Of a stretch of 64,000 nucleotides of DNA, positions 44,740 through 52,955 are shown piece by piece. The notes beneath the pieces were generated by a model. That model saw nothing but the letters and a program-made list of their open reading frames with translations. It did not search any database and was not told where the DNA came from. The DNA comes from Bin87 sp965208015 (GTDB taxonomy: Bacteria; Chloroflexota; Dehalococcoidia; Lucifugimonadales; UBA3495). The DNA lies in assembly GCA_965208015.1 (NCBI GenBank), contig CBDBNT010000003.1:186001-250000 (forward strand), given 5' to 3'. Numbering within the stretch: position 1 is the first letter of the stretch; every line of letters starts with the position of its first letter. The position numbers were made by a program, and so were the translations under genes.

Positions 44740-45968
44740 AGTTCCTCCCAGTTCTGAAACCCTGTCGAGACCGACTGGAAGCCCGGTAGGCTGGTATCGG
44801 CCACTGTGTAGATCTGGCAGGTGCGGTTGCCGCGGGATGCCGGTCCTCGCATGGCGCGACCTACCATTTGGGAGTATAGCACCAAGGACGTGGTGGGTCT
44901 GCCGATTACGACGCAGCTGGTTCTGGGCGCGTCGAACCCGGCCGTAAGCACGGCATAATTTAGGACGGCCATTGCCGGTCCGTCGGGCGATCTGTACCGA
45001 CCGATTACTTCCTGTCTCTCCTCTGGAGGCGTGGCCCCGAGCACTCCATCGGCCTGAAGTCCTTTTGCGCGTAGTTCGTCAACGCACTTTTTTACGCTTT
45101 CCACGGACGGGTTGAACACGATCACTCTGTGGTGGGATCGCATGGCCCTCTCAGTGGCATCCATGATGGCACGATGCCACTGAGGGTCGTTGCCGATGCG
45201 GCGCAGGTCTGTGGCAGTGTATTCTTGGCTTTGGCGTGGGGAGTGGATGTCGAGTTGGGACTCTATGCGTATGGGAATAAACTCGGGGTCAGCTAGGAAC
45301 CCTTGTCTCGTCAGGTAAGTCACCGGGTTGCCGTGGCCCCGCGGGTGGATGGTGACCTTTCGAGCGTTGAACATATCGGCCAGCTCTTGATCTTCGTTTC
45401 CTATCTGGGCTGTTCGTCCTGGTGTGGCGGTGAGCCCCAGCAACGGGATTTGGTAAGTGGTCAGTTGCTCGGTGATGAAACGGAAGGTTGGGGCGATTGC
45501 TTGGTGTGCCTCGTCGAATATGACCAGCGCCGCTGCTTGGGCGAGATGGCTTATGAACCTGTAGTCGTTTCGGGCGACCTGCCGGAGTTTTGCGAGCCCG
45601 GCTACCAAGATGCCATCTCGCATTAGGCCCGAGTCCATGTTCCGGTTTCCCCATAGCTCGTACTGGTTCACCGGTCGATTCCCTAGGTGCTCCCAGGCGT
45701 GAGCCAAGTCGTCCGATGCTTGTTGGCAAAGCTCCTCGGTCGAAGCGAGCCAGACGACTAACTTACCGACGGAATCGTATCGGCTGAGGATGTTGCAAGC
45801 CGCATGGCAGGCTATCCTAGTCTTACCTGCACCTGTGGGAAGGTGGGCCACTACGCGACGCTGTGGTTGCACTACTGCATCTCGTACCGGCGTTATCGCT
45901 ACCAGGATGTCGTCCAAGACCTGTTGCTGGTAATCGTGGAGGCCGTAAACCGGTTTTAGCAGAGTCAT
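44724..45968 (-). CDS. SF2 DEAH-box helicase of the transposon operon
   Basis: A 414-aa compact superfamily 2 helicase. Walker A HLPTGAGKTRIA (~residue 42), DEAH (VIFDEAHQAIAP, ~152), GLTATPGRT (~178) and the C-terminal motifs TAGFDAPRTSCV and QMVGRAMRG (~368) are complete. There are no extra nuclease or DNA-binding domains, so it probably works with partners. It overlaps ATPase B by 16 bp and starts 3 bp after the DUF6339-like/PP-loop gene, so co-translation is likely. Confidence 0.9.
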   Translation of the reverse strand: MTLLKPVYGLHDYQQQVLDDILVAITPVRDAVVQPQRRVVAHLPTGAGKTRIACHAACNILSRYDSVGKLVVWLASTEELCQQASDDLAHAWEHLGNRPVNQYELWGNRNMDSGLMRDGILVAGLAKLRQVARNDYRFISHLAQAAALVIFDEAHQAIAPTFRFITEQLTTYQIPLLGLTATPGRTAQIGNEDQELADMFNARKVTIHPRGHGNPVTYLTRQGFLADPEFIPIRIESQLDIHSPRQSQEYTATDLRRIGNDPQWHRAIMDATERAMRSHHRVIVFNPSVESVKKCVDELRAKGLQADGVLGATPPEERQEVIGRYRSPDGPAMAVLNYAVLTAGFDAPRTSCVVIGRPTTSLVLYSQMVGRAMRGPASRGNRTCQIYTVADTSLPGFQSVSTGFQNWEELWRQE

Positions 45969-45971
45969 GGT

Positions 45972-47618
45972 TCAAATGCCGCATACGCCTTCGCATTCGT
46001 CCAGCATCAACTGGTCGTAATCTGGCGAAGTGGAAAAGTCGATTTCGGCCAATGGGCGCCGAAGTCGGTGCAGGTACGCGTCCCCTTTTCTGCTGATGGC
46101 GTTTTTTACCACAGGGTTGTGACGCAGGGCATGGTCGATGGTGACCGCCTCTTGGAATGAATCCGGGTCGTGGTCGCTCAGCCATTTCCATTCGGCGTTG
46201 GTGTGGTACGGGCAACCTATACAGGAGCTGCGGGGAAGGTAACGGTCTGGGTAGTTCTCATGGAACCAATTGAGAAGGTAGCCCCGGGTCAAGCCCAATT
46301 CCACAAGGGGGAATTTGCTTTCAATCCATTCTTCTCTGCTGGGTTTGGCCCTTGCAACCTCGTCGAAGCTGATACCCATCCAGACTTCAGCGAAGACGCC
46401 CATGGGTGCTCGTTTCCCGTATTCAAGGCCCAATCGTTGGCGAAGGTAGTCGTGGATTGGCTTGATTTTGTACTGGCTAGTGCATTGGCGGCGAGCTAGC
46501 CCGTTGCTACCGTCTGGGTTTACCAAAAACGCAGGTATGGTCAGGTACGGTCTGCCCTCTGCGCTTACGCCTTTCAGGATGTTCTCCCGGAGATTCCCGC
46601 TGTTCACTCGCTTGACTTCGAATGATAGCACCGACTCCAGCCAATCTAGGTGTTCGTAAACGTGTGGAGGTTCCCATCCGGTGTCGGCGAACACGGCCAC
46701 ATCGGGTTTTGGAAGGCCATGTAGTTCGTGGTGAGCCATCAATGCCAGCACGGTTGACTGTACGCCAGCGCCCAAGCTGATCGAGCGTATGGCGGGCTCG
46801 CGGTTGCGCAGTTTGGAACGGTCGCTGACTAGGTCTGGTTTTGACATGATGTCATCGAGGTGGCGAAGGATAAGCGCTCGGATCTCGTCCCTAGGCAGGA
46901 CTTCCAGCAGTTGAGTTCCGGCTTCTAGGTTGATACGTCGGAACAATTCCCTTGCTCCAGCTTCGGCTTTGATTCCCTGTCCTTCGTTGAGCAATGCCCT
47001 GACGAACTCTGCCAGTAGGATAGGAGACCGCATGACTGCAGAACCGATCAGGACATGGTAATGAACGGCGAACGTGGCGAAATGGTCGAGGGCGTCCTGC
47101 GGCGCGAATGCTCCAGCGGAGGCGTTGGCGGCTTTGATGGCAGTGTGTGCTATCCACCAAGTGCGTGCTGCCGTGTTGCTGTTCCAGATGGCTGAATTCT
47201 GGTTCTCGGCGAACCAGTGGGTTTTCACGTACTCGGGCAATTTGGTGGTTTTGGTGCGGCGCCAGCGTTCCAGACTGTATTCGTGCAGCCTGAAGTGTGT
47301 CAGCCAGGTCCACATCAATGGGTCGGTCGCGCGGGCCGGGGTCATGCCCTTCAGCGCATTGTAAAATTCTATAGCTTGACTGTCAGCTTGGTTGCGGTTG
47401 CTGGAGCCAACGGGCTGTAGGCAAATTTGTCGACTGGCAGTAATGCCGGTAGGCTCAGCGTAGTGCTTGATTCCGTTCTTCGCCAGTACTGAGGCAAAGT
47501 CCACGTCGGGGTCAAGGTAGATTTCTGGATTTTGAGTAGCCAGCAGACGGAGGCGGTCGTAGGCCTCTGGCGTGAATCTCAAGATGGGGTCACTGGTGTC
47601 CATGTTTTCACTCCGCAT
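45972..47618 (-). CDS. Fusion of a DUF6339-like domain and a PAPS-reductase-like PP-loop domain
   Basis: 548 aa. Residues ~1-265 match, from memory of the family pattern, DUF6339 (LKGMTPARATDPLMWTWLTH, ARTWWIAHTA). Residues ~275-548 form a PP-loop ATP-pyrophosphatase: SLGAGVQSTVLAL (~281), FADTGWEPPHVYEHLDWL, RRQCTSQYKIKP (~380) and SSCIGCPYHTNAEW (~464), with paired cysteines that could bind an Fe-S cluster or metal. This second half is typical of phage-encoded PAPS-reductase-like proteins. I recall the two halves as separate proteins; the joint is unusual. The PP-loop half may adenylate a base or RNA; this is inference. Confidence 0.8.
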   Translation of the reverse strand: MRSENMDTSDPILRFTPEAYDRLRLLATQNPEIYLDPDVDFASVLAKNGIKHYAEPTGITASRQICLQPVGSSNRNQADSQAIEFYNALKGMTPARATDPLMWTWLTHFRLHEYSLERWRRTKTTKLPEYVKTHWFAENQNSAIWNSNTAARTWWIAHTAIKAANASAGAFAPQDALDHFATFAVHYHVLIGSAVMRSPILLAEFVRALLNEGQGIKAEAGARELFRRINLEAGTQLLEVLPRDEIRALILRHLDDIMSKPDLVSDRSKLRNREPAIRSISLGAGVQSTVLALMAHHELHGLPKPDVAVFADTGWEPPHVYEHLDWLESVLSFEVKRVNSGNLRENILKGVSAEGRPYLTIPAFLVNPDGSNGLARRQCTSQYKIKPIHDYLRQRLGLEYGKRAPMGVFAEVWMGISFDEVARAKPSREEWIESKFPLVELGLTRGYLLNWFHENYPDRYLPRSSCIGCPYHTNAEWKWLSDHDPDSFQEAVTIDHALRHNPVVKNAISRKGDAYLHRLRRPLAEIDFSTSPDYDQLMLDECEGVCGI

Positions 47619-48456
47619 CTATCGGGTCATTTAAGCTGACCAGCAGTCGTCCCAAGGGTGCTTCCAATATGATTTGTGCATATCGGGACGCGTTGCGGCG
47701 TATCGTTTCGTCGTCGTGGTCAATATCGTGGCGCTCGAGGGCAATCCTGATCGCTTGTGCCCACCCAGAATCTGGGTGGGCGTGCATCTGATGTAGCGCT
47801 TGCGTGATGGCGTTCAGGTAGAAGGTGGTCGCGAGTGTGGCGTGGCCGAGTTGAGCGGTTCGCTGGCTTCTGAGCCTCTCCAGCAGGAGCTTGTCCGCAG
47901 GATTGACGCATATCTTGATGTGGTCTGTTTCCAAGTCAAGGTCGTAATGCCCTCGGGGGATGTCATTGATCGCCACGAGGTCGACTACCGAGTGGAGGGA
48001 AGTGTCAGCGATGGTAATTCGGATTGAGTCGGCTACGGCAAGGATTGAGCCGCGGGGCAGGTCAAACCCTTCTGGTTTGAATTCCCGTATTTCGGCGGCG
48101 TGCTCGGTGCTGGTGAATCCGCGGAGGGGTTCGGTCGCTACGATGTACGGCGTAGCGATGATCTCGTGTGCATAATCGGCGGCGGGCATGGTGAGGTACT
48201 GGATGTTGTCCCGCCCCGCGGTGTGGAGTTCTCGATGGAAAGTTCGGACGCAAGCTGTCTGGACCGCGTAATCGGCGTTACCGCGCTCAATCAGCGATTG
48301 GAGTGTTTCGCAGTTGAGCTGGTATTCCAGAGTCAGGTTGATCGCCTCGCCGTTGCTCAAGACGCTGTCGCGGACACGGCAGTTGAAGCCGGACAGGGGA
48401 TAATCATCGGTGGCCTTCGAAAGAAGCGGGTAAGGTAGAAGTCTCTGGTGCCACAT
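47608..48456 (-). CDS. Unknown protein of the transposon operon
   Basis: A 282-aa soluble protein. I do not recognise the family. The N-terminal half is beta-rich (YPLSGFNCRVRDSVLSNGEA, LTLEYQLNCETLQSLI, YLTMPAADYAHEI). The C-terminal half is helical with H-x-x-L-A-T-T-F-Y-L-N-A-I-T and a long charged helix. There is no signal peptide or membrane segment. It overlaps the fusion gene by 11 bp and lies 15 bp after ATPase A, so it belongs to the same operon. It may be an adaptor between the ATPase and the PP-loop enzyme. Confidence 0.75.
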   Translation of the reverse strand: MWHQRLLPYPLLSKATDDYPLSGFNCRVRDSVLSNGEAINLTLEYQLNCETLQSLIERGNADYAVQTACVRTFHRELHTAGRDNIQYLTMPAADYAHEIIATPYIVATEPLRGFTSTEHAAEIREFKPEGFDLPRGSILAVADSIRITIADTSLHSVVDLVAINDIPRGHYDLDLETDHIKICVNPADKLLLERLRSQRTAQLGHATLATTFYLNAITQALHQMHAHPDSGWAQAIRIALERHDIDHDDETIRRNASRYAQIILEAPLGRLLVSLNDPIDAE

Positions 48457-48471
48457 GGTGATTCTCCGAGG

Positions 48472-50232
48472 TCATTGGATCGTAAATGCCAGATTAGCAA
48501 TGTCTCGCGCGGCTGTAATCTTGAGCCTAACACGCCGGTTTTCCTCGACGTTGATGGTGGCAGACCCAGCAGATAGAACAGCGGGCGTTCCTGGAAGGTC
48601 CAGGTCCTCCACGTCGGTGATGTCAATGCGTGTTTCGCTGATGCGTTCTGCGCCAGTTGGGTGTAGGTTGAGGGTAACCGCGCCGGCATATTCAACGTCG
48701 AACGCGATCATGGCTTCGTTGCCACCAGTGCTGATTATCCGCTGGTTTAGCAGGGTGGGGGCTAGATCGCCTGATGACGTTTTCCCAGGCGACTGCGGTC
48801 GCACGGGCTGGCGCCTGGTGTCTATGACCGTGGTCTTCAGTGGGATGTCCTGTGGAGCACCCAAGGACAGTTCTGGGAGTGCATATGCTAATTCGGAAAG
48901 GTTGCTGCCGGCGTGGTATCGGGCAGAGTTGAAGGCTCGGTCGTAGACTTCACGCAGGGCTTTTCGAGCTTGGTTCAGGATGGACTCTGCCTGCCGGTGC
49001 TGTACAACGTCCCTGATTTGCTGAGGCGTGATGGCGTCGTGACCAGGATTCTCCATGGCTCTTAGCCAGTCGTCTCCTTGTGGGGTCGCAGCTACGAGCA
49101 CGGCGGCGTAGTCCGGCCAGAAGTTTCGGTTTTGCGGTGCGAGGGCATTCCGCTTTCGCTCCCTGCTGTCGGTGATGAGCATACCGTTGCGGTTCAGGTG
49201 AGCAGTACGCCTGGGTCCTTCGCCTTTGAGTATGTGGACTTGCAGGGCTCCCAGTGGATTGTCCATCTGGATGTTGTAGGCGCCGCAATCACGAATTGCC
49301 CGATAATAGGCGTAGTTTGCTGTCCGTCCTACGGTTGCGAAATGCTGGTCAATGGTCTCATGGTTGAGCACAATGGCGTGTTGATCTTCATTCGCTCGGA
49401 TTTCCACGACCAACTGTCGATGGTGGATGGCGAAGAAGAAATTCTCGAGGACGGCCGCCATAGCGGCCTTCGCCCAATTTGTGCAGTGGGCGTTGAAACC
49501 GAGGACGAATATCCCGGTGCCGGTGTCAGCAAGCCGGAACGCGTCTGGGATTTCCCTACCGCGCAGGGGTTGGGCTGCCTCAGTCCGGTAGAAGCCGATA
49601 TGTTGAAGCTGCGCTTCTCCGCCAACAGGGTTTTTGTGAGTGGCAAGGCGTGACTTGCCTTGCATCTTTTCCTCGCGGCCTTTGCGTCTTGCCAAGTATC
49701 GAGTTGAGTACATCACGGTTTGGAGGTCGCTCACATTGAATACGGCGTTTTTGCCTATGCCGTTCGATCCGCCTGACGCGGGCCTGTTTTTGTGCACTAC
49801 GCCTTCTTGGACTACCAATGCGTCCCAATTGGCGTCGACCAGGCCAGTAGTGCCGCTGTCGACGACACTGAGGCAATCGATGGCGGGTTGGTCCAAGGCT
49901 TGCAATGCGTTGGCATACACAGTGGCGGCTTCCGTTTGTCCTTTCTCTTTGGTCGCCTCTAAGCAAGCGGCCACATGAGAACGCAGGCTATCGTTGCCGA
50001 TGAGGCAGGTGGGAATTTGGGTTTCTGTGAACGAAACCCGAACTGGCTCGCCTAATCCGTCCATCTTGGCATCCATGGCGTTCTGGATCATTTCGCGGAT
50101 CAAGTGAGCCATCGGATCAGCGCGAAAATGAGCGGCGGCGGCATCCACGAAGCCGTACTCAGCTCCTCCTTGGTTCAAGGGGAACTGCCAGGTGGCTTGG
50201 TGAGCATTGGGCGGCGTCGTATCTACGATCAA
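48472..50232 (-). CDS. GHKL (Hsp90-like) ATPase A of the transposon operon
   Basis: 586 aa, first gene of the six-gene operon. The ATP-binding fold is visible: IREMIQNAMDA (Glu47, Asn51), SVVDSGTTGL (Asp125) and SGGSNGIGKNAVF (153-165). The rest is unlike ATPase B: a middle domain (FFFAIHHRQLVVEIRANEDQ), a helical stretch (~390-440) and a C-terminal beta-sandwich-like domain. The start is a TTG with a GGGGGG run 12 nt upstream. Two distinct GHKL ATPases in one operon is unusual. Confidence 0.82.
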   Translation of the reverse strand: MIVDTTPPNAHQATWQFPLNQGGAEYGFVDAAAAHFRADPMAHLIREMIQNAMDAKMDGLGEPVRVSFTETQIPTCLIGNDSLRSHVAACLEATKEKGQTEAATVYANALQALDQPAIDCLSVVDSGTTGLVDANWDALVVQEGVVHKNRPASGGSNGIGKNAVFNVSDLQTVMYSTRYLARRKGREEKMQGKSRLATHKNPVGGEAQLQHIGFYRTEAAQPLRGREIPDAFRLADTGTGIFVLGFNAHCTNWAKAAMAAVLENFFFAIHHRQLVVEIRANEDQHAIVLNHETIDQHFATVGRTANYAYYRAIRDCGAYNIQMDNPLGALQVHILKGEGPRRTAHLNRNGMLITDSRERKRNALAPQNRNFWPDYAAVLVAATPQGDDWLRAMENPGHDAITPQQIRDVVQHRQAESILNQARKALREVYDRAFNSARYHAGSNLSELAYALPELSLGAPQDIPLKTTVIDTRRQPVRPQSPGKTSSGDLAPTLLNQRIISTGGNEAMIAFDVEYAGAVTLNLHPTGAERISETRIDITDVEDLDLPGTPAVLSAGSATINVEENRRVRLKITAARDIANLAFTIQ

Positions 50233-50731
50233 TGGTATGAGACCCCCCTTTGACGCTGTGCGTATGTCTTGGACCGTATCATCGCAGGCGAACTGGATCG
50301 CTCATGGGACCAGATCGATCTTGTGGAGCCACCATGCTGGATTTGAGCATCGTGTGGTTGCTCCTCTGATCATTGCCATGCGGATTGTAGCACTTGGCTT
50401 TCGGGATTTACGGTGTGATTCCGCTCGTCCCCGTCATCAGTTTTCGAAGCTTGAACGGTGGTTCAGCTATCCTACTTGCTTGGCAGCGTTGAGTTCGTGG
50501 AGCACGGGTGCCGCGACCCTGCTCAGTTCAAGTCTCTGAGCCTTGGCCGGCTTCGTATGGGGCTCTGGACCGATGGCAGCCTAATCTTCATGTGCCGCAG
50601 ACGCTGGACAAGAAGCAGTGCGAAGGCGATGGGAAATGGTGTCAGCCTCGGTCGTGGACGTAACATCTAACGCGCTGTGAACTGGTCGGCAGCGTGTCGT
50701 CCCACTATTCTGACGTCCAACTGGCACGGCT
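50233..50731. other. Intergenic region between operon and transposase
   Basis: 500 bp without a supportable gene. The promoter of the six-gene minus-strand operon must lie here, but no confident -35/-10 pair is assigned. Confidence 0.4.
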
Positions 50732-52279
50732 CTAGGCAGCTTCGCGCCACCGGGTACAACAGCTGCATCCTGGGTCGTGGCAGGCCGGCGTCGGCGAACG
50801 CTGCCTGTTTGGGCTCTCACCCTTCGCCTCCGGCAACTTGATCCTCATGTGCCGCATGTGGGCATAGTCGTCAGCTTGGAGATGCGCCAGTGCAGTCGCC
50901 AGGTAGGCCAGCATCGACATCGCGACGTGCAACGACATCTTCTCGATGTTCAGGTAGCGGTGCGTGCCCAGCAGCCGGCTATGCTTGTCGCTGGCGAAGA
51001 ACCGCTCGATGATGGGCCGCTTTTTGTACTCGGCCTTCCACGCCTCGGAGCAGCGGGGCAGCAGGCCCACGATCCTGAGCAGCTTGCCCTCGGGCTTCTC
51101 GTAGTGCTGACTGTCGCAGTAGCGCGTGAAATGGACGGTTTCCTTGAGGGGACAGCCCTCGGCGGGACACTGGAACAGGTGCCCTTTCTCCGGGTGGGTT
51201 TCAACATACTGCATGGATTTGCCGCCGATGCAGGTCGGCCGGCCGGTCTCATCGTAGATCCCGTCGTGCAGGCGCTTCCCGGATTCCTTGTCCTTCTCGG
51301 GGCGCCGGATAGCGACAATGGGAATCAGGCCAAGTCTGATGATGTGCAGGATGTTGTCCAGACTGTCGTAGCCCTTATCTCCCAGGAAGTACCGCGGGCT
51401 CAGCCTCGGGTACAACGCCAGGCAGTCGTCCAGGTCTTGAACCATCACCGCCACATCGCTCGCGTTTGCCGGTCGGGTTTCAGCGAATATCGGTAACCCG
51501 TAGTTGGCGTCCGTGATGACGTCTACTTTGTAGCCGAAGTAGAGCTCGTCCTTAGTGTCCTTTTGTCTCGATGCGGCGCTGCTTCTATCGCCTTTCGTCT
51601 TTGCCGTTCTTGACCTGCTGCGTTTCCCAGAACGGGGTTTGGACGAGCGGACGCTCTTGGCGGTTCGGTGCCCCCACTTGGCGTCGTGATCCTTCGACGG
51701 GATTTCCTCGCCTGTCTTGCGACTGGTTCGACCGGGCCGTGCCCATGCCTCAACGTCGGTGCTGTCGACGACCAAGGAATGTCCAAGTGGCGGCTTGTCT
51801 TCGGGGATTTCACCCGCTTCCCGGAGGCGTTCTATCTCGTCCCCGCACGCAAGGAACACGTCTGCGATGATGCCCTCAATGACTTCCAGACGCTCGGCTA
51901 GTTTCTTCTTGAACCGGCTATATGCGGCTTCGCTGGGTGCGCATTCAAGCCCGCAGATACTCAGCAGCCGGTCATTGCTTCCCAAGCGGTTCAGGAAGCC
52001 GTTGGCGTATCGCTCGTTGAGAGCGAACTGCATGACGTAGGCGGCGAGCATGGCGTCCGCCGGGTAACCAGGGTTGCCACCATGCCGGTGGGGTTCTTCG
52101 AACAGTTCCACCAGTGTTTCTCCGCGGGAGAGTACCCCAGCAACCACAGCTTGCAGGAAACCGTAGCCACCTCTCGGCGAGGTTGTTCCAGAGGCCGGCG
52201 TCTGGCTTCGGCCACCTGGTTGGTTCCCGCGAAAATGTTGCGGTATGACCGCTTTGCGGTTATGATCGCAAGCGACCAC
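50732..52279 (-). CDS. DDE transposase with YREK motif (IS4/IS1182-like)
   Basis: A 515-aa transposase. The N-terminal region fits IS1182/IS4-type enzymes (YPADAMLAAYVMQFALNERY, R-L-G-S-N-D). The catalytic Asp residues are in VVDSTDVEAW (~residue 168) and GDKGYDS (~301). The signature Y-x2-R-x3-E-x6-K is complete in YKKRPIIERFFASDK (~423). A Cys cluster follows near HFTRYC and at the C-terminus (CHDPGCSCCTRW). It may mobilise the whole 12.8-kb unit, or it may be a separate IS nested within; no close-in terminal repeats were found. The frame is intact. Confidence 0.88.
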   Translation of the reverse strand: MVACDHNRKAVIPQHFRGNQPGGRSQTPASGTTSPRGGYGFLQAVVAGVLSRGETLVELFEEPHRHGGNPGYPADAMLAAYVMQFALNERYANGFLNRLGSNDRLLSICGLECAPSEAAYSRFKKKLAERLEVIEGIIADVFLACGDEIERLREAGEIPEDKPPLGHSLVVDSTDVEAWARPGRTSRKTGEEIPSKDHDAKWGHRTAKSVRSSKPRSGKRSRSRTAKTKGDRSSAASRQKDTKDELYFGYKVDVITDANYGLPIFAETRPANASDVAVMVQDLDDCLALYPRLSPRYFLGDKGYDSLDNILHIIRLGLIPIVAIRRPEKDKESGKRLHDGIYDETGRPTCIGGKSMQYVETHPEKGHLFQCPAEGCPLKETVHFTRYCDSQHYEKPEGKLLRIVGLLPRCSEAWKAEYKKRPIIERFFASDKHSRLLGTHRYLNIEKMSLHVAMSMLAYLATALAHLQADDYAHMRHMRIKLPEAKGESPNRQRSPTPACHDPGCSCCTRWREAA

Positions 52280-52318
52280 TGGGAAAGCTCCTTAGGCGAG
52301 GCGCTTAGGTGGTAGCAG

Positions 52319-52349
52319 GGGCCGAAGGCGGTGCGAAAACCTTCGGCCC
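52319..52349. terminator. Hairpin upstream of the transposase
   Basis: A 10-bp perfect stem GGGCCGAAGG / CCTTCGGCCC with an 11-nt loop is followed on the + strand by TTGCGCTTT. It could end + strand transcripts before they enter 52.4 kb, or shield the transposase from outside reading. Confidence 0.55.
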
Positions 52350-52415
52350 TTGCGCTTTCCGGGCTGTGCAATCTACGTCAATGAGTCGCCCGGGCGGCCG
52401 TCTTTCACCTGCCCG

Positions 52416-52438
52416 GATTGTACTCTGAAGGTACAATC
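52416..52438. promoter_or_regulatory. Perfect 8-bp inverted repeat, possible operator
   Basis: GATTGTAC-TCTGAAG-GTACAATC lies in the intergenic region between the divergent transposase and zinc-ribbon genes. The symmetry suits a dimeric repressor; no cognate regulator gene is recognised. Confidence 0.4.
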
Positions 52439-52612
52439 AGCGCAAGGCATTTTTGTCCTTTTTAGATCATTTATGCGACTATGGAATGCCTACTCAAAAA
52501 GTTCCCAATTAATACAGATAACACCGTTCGGCCGACATCGCGTCCCGGTTAGGAAAATCAATTTACTGCGTGATAACATAGGCTGCGAACCCCGGAAACG
52601 AGGCGGATTATC

Positions 52613-52804
52613 ATGGCGTACATCAAGATTGACGGCTACCTATGCGAGCGATGCCTGCACCGCTGGGCACCGAAGCAGCAGGGAGCGCCAGAGCCGAAGA
52701 ACTGCCCGAAATGCAAGAGCCCCTACTGGAACAGACCGCGCATGACGCCGGCGCGCGGCAACCCTGCGTGGCTCAAGGAAAGGTCCGAGCAGGCGGTGGC
52801 GTGA
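52613..52804 (+). CDS. Small zinc-ribbon protein
   Basis: A 63-aa protein with two CxxC knuckles: LCERCLHRW and NCPKCKSPYW, that is C-x2-C-x(~17)-C-x2-C. This is a rubredoxin-like zinc ribbon of the kind seen in small nucleic-acid-binding proteins. ACGAGGCGGA lies 5 bp before the ATG; the same ten bases precede the next gene. Function is unknown. Confidence 0.75.
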   Translation: MAYIKIDGYLCERCLHRWAPKQQGAPEPKNCPKCKSPYWNRPRMTPARGNPAWLKERSEQAVA

Positions 52805-52955
52805 GGATCAAGCTTGTGGGTACTCCCAACTTGGGCGGGAAAGTGCCCTATCTCTTCCTTGGGAACAGATGGGGGCGCTGATGGGAGAGGCGACGCCTCC
52901 AACCAATGGAATTGGTCGCTAAAGGCCCTTGTTTGACGATGCTACGAGGCGGACC

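Noticed and set aside
45972..47618. DndC/SspD phosphorothioation gene
   Set aside because: The PP-loop half is closer to phage-type PAPS-reductase-like proteins, and no cysteine desulfurase, DndB, DndD or DndE partner is present.
42017..50232. Assignment to DISARM, Mza or Qat
   Set aside because: No DUF1998 protein or methylase (DISARM), no Z1-domain protein (Mza), and no TatD nuclease (Qat) could be seen.
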